Positions 35,837-43,906 of a stretch of DNA of 64,000 nt are shown here, piece after piece; position 1 is the first letter of the stretch, and every line of letters begins with the position of its first letter. A program made the position numbers and the translations under genes. The notes beneath the pieces were generated by a model, which was not told where the DNA came from, did no database searches, and saw only the letters and a list, made by a program, of their open reading frames with translations. The stretch is from positions 378,101-442,100 of the forward strand of contig PDUO01000035.1 of assembly GCA_003008705.1 (NCBI GenBank), given 5' to 3'. The DNA is from Pezicula radicicola (Eukaryota; Ascomycota; Leotiomycetes; Helotiales; Dermateaceae).

Positions 35837-37055
35837 ATGTACTACCTGCGTGGCGGAGTGCGCCTGCAAAGATGCGCCAAATTTCAGCACAGTTGGAGAT
35901 GCTCATATGCGACAACGACAGCCTACAGCACACCAGCTCCCAATGCTTCACGAATAACGGAATCCGATATCACCGCAGCTCGCACATATTGCTCTAACCT
36001 CGTGCAGCAAGTACCCCAAGTCTCTCTTTCACAGAATCACTCTAATGCCGTTCAGGAAATTCGATGCTCCCTCATACACTTTACAAACTTTCATCCCTCC
36101 CTCAACCAAAGATGCCTATCTCTCAATTCGAGCTCTCAACATCGAACTTGCGCGCATACCAGATCTCGTATCGAATCCCACTGTAGGCGCACTCCGCATG
36201 CAGTTCTGGCGAGATAACTTGACCAGGACATTCGCCAATACCCCTCCGAAAGAACCTGTCGCAATTCTGCTGCATAATGCCCTGGCTTCCCTTCAATCAC
36301 AGCATCCAGGACTCAGCACAAGCGTAATGAAAGGGTGGTTTATGAAAGTCATCAATGCGAGGGAGCAGTATATGGATAACCGACCATATCCGAATATGGC
36401 AGCTTTGGAGGCATATGCAGAGAACACATACTCGACCCTGATGTACTTGACATTGGCAGCTTTGCCCTTGCACTCAATGGCAGCAGACCATGTCGCTAGC
36501 CATATCGGAAAAGCCACTGGAATGGTTGCCGTGCTCAGAGGTTTACCATTAATAGCGTTTCCGCCACCTCCTAACCATCATAGCAATAACGCTGCGTTTG
36601 GTGGTGCTCTTGGTGGAGCTTCTGGAGCTCGCCAAGGAGCAGTAGTTTTGCCCTTGGACGTCATGGTAGAAGCAGGTGTTAAAGAGGAAGAAGTGCTGAG
36701 ACATGGAGCCGAGGCACCTGGCTTGAAAGATGCAATCTTCGCTGTTGCCACAAGAGCGAATGACCATCTGATCACTGCAAGAGAGATGCTGAAGAATCTT
36801 CAGCAGGGCCAAGACGCTGGCCATGACTTCGAGCATGAAGGAGAAGAAGGCCACCGGTATACGGAATCCAAAGGAAGCACACAAGCCGATGATATCGAAA
36901 GGGGTTTTGGGGCTCTCATGCCTGCAGTATCGACGAGACTTTGGCTGGAGAAATTAGAAAAGGTCGATTTTGACATATTTCGGCCCGAGCTGCGGGCCAG
37001 GCAGTGGAACTTGCCTTGGAAGGTTTACTGGGCTTACTCCCGACGTACAATATAA
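35837..37055 (+). CDS. NDUFAF6-like mitochondrial complex I assembly factor (squalene/phytoene synthase fold)
   Basis: The model is join(35837..36006, 36056..37055), 389 aa. NDUFAF6 proteins have the fold of squalene/phytoene synthases but act in assembly of the ND1 module of complex I. Seen: an Arg-rich, acid-free N-terminus suited to mitochondrial import, AARTYCSNLVQ-KFDAPSYTLQTFIPP, ALRMQFWRDNLTRTF and YMDNRPYPNMAALEAYAENT. Near the end is RPELRARQWNLPWKVYW. The aspartate-rich DxxxD motifs needed for prenyl transfer are not evident, which supports a non-enzymatic role. The intron (36007-36055, 49 nt) must start with GC (GCAAGTACC) to join the two frames; no GT donor does so. Divergent from rad5. 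Confidence 0.85.
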
Positions 37056-37733
37056 ACCTTTGACACGAATTCTCTCGGAAACTACCTATGTACTGCATCG
37101 AGTACAGCACTAGCCCGGTGTGCATTGTTGTGAGCTCCATGACTGCAATGTTAATGCTACCATTTGCATGTGCAAGCTAGCACTGAAAACCAACTTTTCT
37201 CGAATGCTCAGATTAAGCAGTAATTAAGACAAATTATATGTCTAGTCAACCTTCCTACCTCTTAATCATTTAGCATACCGTAGCGAGATTACGGTTTGGG
37301 TCTGCTCAAGTCGAACTATCCAACTAGGGCACAGCTTCTAAGACTTACGCACCTCCAAGCTGATTGGCTTGTAACAAAACATGAGACCGCTTTTCGATCC
37401 AGGATCTTCTACGAGATTTTACATCTATCATTCTTGTGTGGAGAAATCTCGTGCCATGATTTCTCCCGTATCATGATAACTCGTTTGTAAGCGAGCGTTC
37501 TAAATAGCTATCTATTGAGACATAAGAAATGGACTTGAGTAACTGACGTGCTTTGAGGAAGCTATTCCTTATATGTCATTATAGCCCTAATCAGGATGGT
37601 CTCTTACAAAGTAGTTCGTACAATATGGAGTACACTAGCTCCGAGTCCGGTTGTGACTAGAGCTCGCTTCCCCGAGTCCTATTAAACCACAAATATCTCC
37701 TAAAATCATAACCTGGAAAAAAGTAAAGAAATC
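37056..37733. other. Intergenic between ndufaf6 and the SAM-like orphan, with a MITE remnant
   Basis: Most of this is featureless. A degenerate MITE copy lies at about 37490-37625. Its right end has ATCAGGATGGTCTCTTACA and GTAGTTCGTACA, and it contains one recognisable repeat piece (GGACTTGAGTAACTGACGTG). The left end is eroded. Confidence 0.55.
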
Positions 37734-38348
37734 ATGCCTAGAGTCCTTATAAACGAACCAAATGATGCATTGCCAATCGAAAAGGGCGTGAAGACATCAG
37801 ACTTCCTCCTCGGCCTTAAAACAAGAATATACCAACGGCGAAAGGCATTTAGACTGTGTCAGAAACGGAAAGATGCTACGGAATCTGATAATTCAGACGA
37901 GGAAGGCAACTCATCTGAACAGAATAATCCTGCCTCGGATATAAAGGCGACAATCGTCATCACCACAACTATCAATACTGCCACCGCTCCCTACAGAAAA
38001 AGCATAGGCTTCGCTACTCCAAGTGCGAGATGGTCCAATCTAGAGATCCAACAATGGATTGCTGACGTACTCGTGGGTTTTGGCTACCAAAAACAAAACG
38101 CTGAAGGGATAGCGGCGAAATACGACAAAGGTGGATTCACACTGTTTCTATATGATGAGGAAGATTGGATTGCAAAGCTGGGCCGGGAAGCTGGGATGAA
38201 AATTTGGAGACTTATGGCTTACTTCGAAGGAGCGCGAAAGATTAGAGGTCTATGCAGCAGGAAGAAAAGACAACCCAAGAGAAGAACTTTGTCGGATACG
38301 GAATGGAACTCGATAGACATTATTACCCGAACTATCAGTGAAGTTTGA
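37734..38348 (+). CDS. Hypothetical protein with SAM-like domain, between two MITE copies
   Basis: A single-exon frame of 204 aa that I do not recognise. Residues about 98-165 look like a SAM-type helical domain: RWSNLEIQQWIADVLVGFGY, GIAAKYDKGGFTLFLYDEED, then KLGREAGMKIWRLMAYFEGAR. That gives the usual W, a hydrophobic ladder and a final long helix. An Asp/Glu/Ser-rich linker (ESDNSDEEGNSSEQNN) and a Thr-rich stretch come before it, and a basic RKKRQPKRR tail, possibly a nuclear localisation signal, follows. A degenerate MITE lies just upstream and an intact one 186 bp downstream. It could be a lineage-specific gene or a fragment of a larger transposon-related gene; codon use shows no obvious breaks. 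Confidence 0.55.
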   Translation: MPRVLINEPNDALPIEKGVKTSDFLLGLKTRIYQRRKAFRLCQKRKDATESDNSDEEGNSSEQNNPASDIKATIVITTTINTATAPYRKSIGFATPSARWSNLEIQQWIADVLVGFGYQKQNAEGIAAKYDKGGFTLFLYDEEDWIAKLGREAGMKIWRLMAYFEGARKIRGLCSRKKRQPKRRTLSDTEWNSIDIITRTISEV

Positions 38349-38534
38349 ATGGATTCTCTTACAATTCCGATCAGATGCTTCTCGAGGTCTAAGGGGCTGC
38401 CAGTTGTGTACAACCTCACATCGGTTCCAATCCTGTTGTCCCAGCAACATTTCACGTTGCCTTGAGCTTTTTATATCTCTCTATGGTGGTGATAAATCCG
38501 TTCCTTCCTGACTGCTGACAGTTTATGCAAAGTA

Positions 38535-38695
38535 CCGTGCGAATTGGTTTATGAGGGGCCATTTTGATTAGGATAAAGGAGTTACCTAAATCAAGTAAGT
38601 TGCCCAAATCAAGTGAGTTACCCAAGTCAAGTAAGTTACTCAAATCAAGTGAGTTAACGAAGTCAAGATGATCTCTTATAAACCAATTCGTACGG
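38535..38695. mobile_element. Intact TA-flanked MITE (161 bp, five 18-bp units)
   Basis: Terminal inverted repeats CCGTGCGAATTGGTTTAT (left) and its counterpart TTATAAACCAATTCGTACGG (right) are flanked by TA (38533-38534 and 38696-38697). Five units of about 18 bp fill the core, four of them starting GTRAGT. The length difference from the copy at 33040 is about one unit. Its right end is only 21 bp from the stop codon of the decarboxylase gene. Confidence 0.92.
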
Positions 38696-38716
38696 TAATC
38701 GCAATCCAGTTCTTCT

Positions 38717-39814
38717 TCACACAGTCAAGTTCAGCACTCTGACAGCATTCCCACCTAGCGCCGCCTTCGACCCCTCACTCTCCTCCCCAACCGCGGCACG
38801 AATAGCTTCATAATTCGTATCCACACTCTTCCACCTCTGTCCCTCTTCCTCGAGCGGCGGGAAAAAAGGGTGATCAGTCCCAAACATAACCCTGTCTTCA
38901 CCACTTGCCTGGATCGCGGCTTTCAACCCAACGTCTCCATATATTACCGCATCTAGATAGATATTCTTCTTCAAAATCTCCCATACAGTCTTTCTTTGGG
39001 GGCCGAGTTTCCCTTCTGCCTTTAAATGTGCGTCATGATCTATACAAGACTCAATCCTGCCTGCGAGGAAGGGGAGTGTACCACCACTGTGGGCGAGGAT
39101 CATCTGGAGGTCCGGCACGGTCTGGAAAACACCTGCCAGAATCATGCGTGTTACCGCTATTGTTGTCTCCAGTGGGAAGCCCAGAGCTAGGGGAAGCACA
39201 TGTCCATAGTCACTACTGCGGTCGCCCCAAACGGAGCCTGGAAGCCCATAGTGAGGATGTAGGAATATTGGCAAGTTTGCCGTCTGCAGGGCTTGGAAAA
39301 TAGGAATGAGTTCTGGATCATCTAATCCCTTTCCTAAACCTGTCGTCCCCAGTATTATGCCACGCATAAACTTCAGTGTTCTAAGCCTCTCGATCTCTGC
39401 AATAATCACCTCTGTGCCTCCACTGAGGGGTAGTGTAGCAAAAGCGAAGAGTCGGCCAGGAAATTTCCCACATTCCGTGTTCACCTCGTCGTTTATGGCC
39501 TTTGCTGCTTGTCCTGCCTCGGAAGCTGGTACCCAGTCTAGCCATGGATTTGCGAGCGATATGACGGAAATGTCAATATTGTGCGTGTCCATAAACTTGA
39601 TCTTCTCGTTGATATCATAGTATTCAGCGCCTACAGGTCGCCCGCGCGAAGTAGATTCAGTGTCTTCGGCTGGGAGGATGACAAGGCGGAGGGCAGAAGA
39701 CGGTGGGAATGAGCGAATGTAGGGGATTGATGAGCGGGCTTTGAGAAGGGAGATGTAGGAGGGTGGGTAGACATGGGTGTGGATGTCTACCACTGAGGAC
39801 TTGGGGGGCGCCAT
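38717..39814 (-). CDS. Isoorotate (uracil-5-carboxylate) decarboxylase
   Basis: The enzyme removes CO2 from isoorotate to give uracil, the last step of fungal thymine salvage. The 365-aa single-exon protein is an ACMSD-type amidohydrolase. Metal ligands by family comparison are H12 and H14 (DIHTH), H186 (FLHPHYG) and D314 (FGTDHPFF), with H242 (AHSGGTLPFL) in the active site. Extended blocks such as SLANPWLDW, GIILGTTGLGKGLDDP, YGHVLPLALGFPLETTIAV and AGRIESCI resemble the structurally studied Cordyceps isoorotate decarboxylase, so I prefer this over the generic ACMSD label. The start at MAPPKSSVV is chosen because the domain begins at once; the frame stays open to 39988. It is divergent from thymine 7-hydroxylase. 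Other ACMSD-like activities cannot be excluded without assay. Confidence 0.88.
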   Translation of the reverse strand: MAPPKSSVVDIHTHVYPPSYISLLKARSSIPYIRSFPPSSALRLVILPAEDTESTSRGRPVGAEYYDINEKIKFMDTHNIDISVISLANPWLDWVPASEAGQAAKAINDEVNTECGKFPGRLFAFATLPLSGGTEVIIAEIERLRTLKFMRGIILGTTGLGKGLDDPELIPIFQALQTANLPIFLHPHYGLPGSVWGDRSSDYGHVLPLALGFPLETTIAVTRMILAGVFQTVPDLQMILAHSGGTLPFLAGRIESCIDHDAHLKAEGKLGPQRKTVWEILKKNIYLDAVIYGDVGLKAAIQASGEDRVMFGTDHPFFPPLEEEGQRWKSVDTNYEAIRAAVGEESEGSKAALGGNAVRVLNLTV

Positions 39815-40331
39815 AGAGAGGTGGAAGTGAGGTAGTCGAGCAGTAGCACTTGTCTTTAGATTGATTAGTAGAGGGAGAAAATATATAGGTAGGTACCGTA
39901 GTATATAGAAAATTCCAAGCAAGGCTGACAAGCTAGGTAAGGACTGTGTTGTTGACATTCTAAAATTGGCCAATCGCCTCCATCCCACCTTATACCCTTA
40001 TCCCAATCTCTTGCCCCGCATGCTCTTATCTCTTCTTCGCACCTTCCCTATCTGCACAGAGCTTGAGCGCCAACCTTCCTCAGATCTCTCTGGTGCGGAA
40101 GACGGCCAGTGCCGGATACTCAACTTGACCTGCTACATAACAGACCATATATGCCGTCTTGGTATAATCGAGCCCTTGAGTCAAGCATTTAAGCTGTCGC
40201 ATGCGCCTCGTATGTGAGACCAAGGTATATATTATATATCCTCAGTCTGTCTTCGCTCAACCTTCACTGCATAGCTTCAACAGCAGGAAACAAGTTTTCA
40301 CTTTCATACCACTCTCACTTTCACTCCCACC
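39815..40331. promoter_or_regulatory. Bidirectional promoter of the thymine salvage pair
   Basis: The 517 bp between the two start codons include a palindromic double CCAAT box (ATTGGCCAAT, 39965-39974) and three GATA cores in reverse orientation at 39997-40002, 40025-40031 and 40048-40053. TATA-like stretches lie near 39880 for the left gene and near 40230 for the right gene. GATA sites fit nitrogen (AreA-type) control of pyrimidine catabolism, which is inference. Confidence 0.55.
39965..39974. promoter_or_regulatory. Back-to-back CCAAT boxes (ATTGGCCAAT)
   Basis: A perfect 10-bp palindrome contains one CCAAT box on each strand. CCAAT is bound by the HAP/CBC complex. Placing one box toward each gene of a divergent pair suggests shared control, but binding is not shown. 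Confidence 0.45.
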
Positions 40332-41427
40332 ATGGCGCCACAGACCAGTGCTGTAAACAGTGACAACCTCTTCATTCCCGCAAGTTACTCCCCAACATCT
40401 GACCCTTAGCAATAGACGCACTCAACTGACCATCATGGCCTTACAGCTTGTAGACTTTTCCCTCTTCCTTTCAGGCACCCCAAGTCAACGCCTCGAGACA
40501 GCCAAATCAATTCTCCATGGCTTCCAAACAGCCGGCTTTATCTATCTCAAGAACATCCCCATCACACCCGATACTGTTCAATCCACCTTCAAAACCTCCT
40601 CCAAATTCTTCACCCGCCCACAATCTGAAAAGGACACTCTAGCATGGACAACTCCCGCAGCCAACAGAGGCTACGTCGCTCATGGACGAGAGAAAGTCAG
40701 CAATTTGATTGATAAGACAGACATCGAGAAACTGAAAGCACAAGCTCCCGATTTGAAAGAAAGTTTCGAGATCGGACGGGAAGGAGAAGAAGGGCACCCC
40801 AATAACTGGCCCACTTCTGATACCGAAGCAACGCACTTCAAATCTACAATGCTCAGTTTTTTCCAGCAATGCAAAGACCTACACGTAGAAGTCATGCGTG
40901 CTATCGCCGTAGGAATGGGACTCACGGAATCTTATTTTGATTCCTACACTGATGTCGGCGATAATACGTTGAGGTTGTTGCATTATCCTAGCGTGGATCC
41001 AGCAGTATTCGCAGCAAACCCTTTCCAGGTTCGGGCAGGGGAGCATACAGACTATGGATCCATAACTCTGCTCTTCCAAGATGACCGCGGTGGTCTGCAA
41101 GTCAAATCGCCCAATGGAACTTTCGTAGATGCGACGCCGATCCCTGGAACGGTCGTAGTCAATGCTGGTGACTTACTAGCACGCTGGTCCAACGATACCA
41201 TCAAATCTACACTACACCGAGTTATAGAACCAAAAGGCGGCAAGATAGGAGAGGATGGAAAGTATCCAGCTCGGTACAGCATGGCATATTTCTGCAACCC
41301 CAATTTCAATAGTTTCATCGAGGCTATCCCAGGGACGTTTGGGGAAGAGGTTGGAAAGGCGGAAAGGAAGTATGAGGGAATCAATAGTCATGCTTATCTG
41401 GAGATGAGGCTGGCTGCTACTTACTGA
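40332..41427 (+). CDS. Thymine 7-hydroxylase (Fe(II)/2-oxoglutarate dioxygenase)
   Basis: The enzyme oxidises the thymine methyl group in three steps to 5-hydroxymethyluracil, 5-formyluracil and isoorotate. The model is join(40332..40379, 40447..41427), 342 aa. Iron ligands by family comparison are H216 and D218 (GEHTDYGSITLLFQD) and H273 (STLHRV), and R292 of RYSMAYFCNPN binds 2-oxoglutarate. The long blocks ETAKSILHGFQTAGFIYLKN, TPAANRGYVAHGREKV and GDLLARWSNDTIKSTLHRV, and the end RLAATY, are typical of fungal thymine 7-hydroxylases rather than general isopenicillin-N-synthase-like oxygenases. The 67-nt intron starts GCAAGT (GC-AG) and joins LFIP to LVDFSLF; an internal ATG at 40435 lies within this intron. 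It is divergent from isoorotate decarboxylase, the next enzyme of the route. Confidence 0.9.
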
Positions 41428-42345
41428 TTGTTTAAAATTGGTGGTGAGAAACAAAAATTGGAGCTTGAATCTTCGGAGCCATTAGATGGACATAACCTGA
41501 TAAAATTATTGTATTTACTGGTGTGGAGACTTGTTGTTATAGCAGTGCAGATTTACTTACTGTATTTTGACTAGCCTCAATGCTTATGAAAGAAACGTTC
41601 ATCATATTCAAGGGTGTAGAAGTACCGTTGTACTAAGTAAATTCCAACACGTCGCTTAATGGATGGCTCGGTTGTCAAATAAAGAAAAAGGGGGTTCTTT
41701 TCTTAGCGATGTGGATTACGCGACGAAACTATTTCTTTCCCGTTGTTAGGCAGATCACAGCACCGCCCTATGAAGTCATCAATCAGCGATGTCCATTGAA
41801 TATTGCAAACCACTCTAGCAACTACCTAGACAATAAGGGTGACTTACTTGGTTCGGGTACTTGAGTTAAAGCTTGTCTTTTAGGCTAAATAATGGCTTAT
41901 TATTACAATGTTTAGGTACTTGTTAGTGATAATAGCCCTTAGACTTATGTCATTAAGTTCAGCAGATAAATTATGTTTAGTGAACCATTCTTAATTATTA
42001 TTGTGCTTATAAGCTTTGGTTGTACTTGTATTAAGCTACGTTGAGCCATATTCTGCAGGCTATGCATGGGTACTGTAGTACCGCTATGTTTCTTTCCTGT
42101 CCCTAAACTCCATTACTCCTTTCGCTAATTATCAAAGAGAATATTCGCATCTTTAATGCTATGAAAACCCCTCATGTAAAGTTCAAATGATGCTTTTTGT
42201 TTCCCCTCCAGTGCGCCATGTGTCAGGATGATGGATATGATCAATCCTGGGGTATATCCCATGCGAGCCACAAAAGACTCGTTCCCAATTTCAAAACTTC
42301 AAACCCATGATCTCAATGCCGTATTCTCAAATTACAAAACTGCAA
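41428..42345. other. Intergenic, convergent 3' flanks
   Basis: This lies between the thymine hydroxylase and the arrestin-like gene, which converge. A short degenerate piece of the 18-bp repeat is visible at about 41838-41870 (GTGACTTACTTGGTTCGGG). No gene was recognised. Confidence 0.5.
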
Positions 42346-43906
42346 TTATAGCCCATGCTCATCGCTTCGACGAGGGTCTGGCGATAAGTGAGCTGGTGGT
42401 GGTGCAGCAAGCGTAGTTAACGCATGTTGTGTACTTAATGTTAGTGAATCCAGCGCTGGCAAACTCTCGTAGTCAGGAAGTTCGTGATCGCCGATGTCGA
42501 TGACATGACCGTAGGAAGGTGGGCTGACAGGCACGTTCTCGTACAGTGGTGGTTGTTCCTCGTCCCATGAAATGCCCAGGCCACTACGCTCCGTAACGAT
42601 AGTGGTGAAATGCATTCTCAATACCCGAGCAGCTCCAGTTGGGGTGACTTGGGTAGGTTTCGCAATTGGGGCGAACTCTTCGGCCACAATCATCTCGACA
42701 ATCAGAATGTGACTAATTTCAGTACCGTCTTCCGACTTCATGTCACATATGGGATGAGCGTCGGGCTTAATAGAGAATGCAAACTCCATGTCAATGGATC
42801 CACCTGCCTCTGCACTATAGTCGGCCTTCCAGCCACTCTTAAGCTCCTCGGAGTTCAAAGTGCGAACACTCTCATGTGGTGTTCCCTTCTTCTTCATGTC
42901 TCCTGCATGTTCCTCTGATAAGGCCAGCTTTGCCAAGTGCTTTGGGCACGCTGGGGAGATCTCCTTGTGTACTTCGTCTAAACGCCATGTCATGCGCTTC
43001 AGTCTCCATTGTGTCTGTGTCTTTGCGTCCTCGTTCTTCTTAACAACACCGTCTAGTCTCATTGTGAGGTTTGAGTCGCCAATAGGATAAATGACGGGTG
43101 GCAACGTGCAGTTGGCTGTGAGATTCGTAGGTGGAAAGATGCGAATAGACTTCTTGGGAGCATCGGCAGGTGTGAGCGCTCGTTGGATGTTTAGTGTCTT
43201 TGAAATCTTGATAGGCTCTCCTCCCTTCGGGGTAACGGTGCCCTTGAGAACATAGTCAATTTTGACCAGGCTGCTGTTCATCGAGGCGGGGAGGTGTCCG
43301 GGGAAGAGAAAGCTGAAAGGGTAATCGTGTGCGCCTGTAAAATATTAGTATTGAATAACTCGACTAGTTTTAAATTGTCTTACCATTGTTGAGGGTTGTC
43401 TGGCCCTGGTGAAATTCCCACTTGGTGAGTTCGTTTGTTTGCTGAGCACACTCAGTGCAGTGGGAATGGAAAGGCTTCTTCCGGATCGTCTCAACAACCA
43501 ATCTCAACTTGAAGTTCTCAATGATGGCAGGTTCCTCGTGCACGTGCAGCAAGAATTGACCAGACAGTAAGGCGCCGGTGCTAGTCGCAGCTGGTCCGTA
43601 AAAAACCAAAGGAGGGGACTCAATTTTGATAGCTAGCTCCAGAGGCGCATGTGGAGTCTTGTTCGAAGAAGACTTTGGAGCGTGGCTTCCAAGCGAGAGA
43701 CCCTGGAGTGACAGTCGTTTGTGGTCGGGCATTTTGAAGCTGTGGTCCGAGCTGACGGATGAAGCTGAGGAAGATGGTGAACGGTCTGTGAGAGCTGGTC
43801 GTCTCTGGGAACTCGAAGATCTTCGAGGCGCCTTTTTAAAATCGGTAGGAATGATGTCGAAATTATTGGAGTGCGAACGAAAGAAATCGGCCACACGATG
43901 GGGCAT
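42346..43906 (-). CDS. Arrestin-related trafficking adaptor, LDB19/Art1 type
   Basis: Such adaptors recruit the Rsp5/HulA ubiquitin ligase to plasma-membrane transporters and trigger their endocytosis. The model is complement(join(42346..43334, 43384..43906)), 503 aa. The arrestin-fold part begins near residue 95 (LELAIKIESPPLVFYGP, LSGQFLLHVHEEPAIIENFKL) and continues after the intron with YPFSFLFPGHLPASM and IDYVLKGTV. Two PY motifs for WW-domain binding lie near the end, PPLYENV and PPSYGHV. The N-terminal 90 residues are basic and Ser-rich and may be regulated by phosphorylation. The start at MPHRVADFF is preferred to upstream in-frame Met codons. A CxxC pair (HCTECAQQ) is notable. The LDB19 subgroup call is from overall pattern. 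Confidence 0.82.

Noticed and set aside
38452..38643. Minus-strand ORF with a repeated Leu-Asp-Leu-Gly-Asn pattern
   Set aside because: It is the translation of the 18-bp units of the MITE; the 6-residue period follows from the repeat length.
40435..40446. Start of thymine 7-hydroxylase at the internal ATG (MALQLVDF)
   Set aside because: That ATG lies in a GC-AG intron; the 48-nt upstream exon supplies the N-terminus typical of the family.
38717..43906. Secondary-metabolite gene cluster (oxygenase, amidohydrolase-like enzyme, nearby regulator and transporter)
   Set aside because: The two enzymes fit pyrimidine salvage specifically, there is no backbone synthase, and the regulator and transporter are far away.
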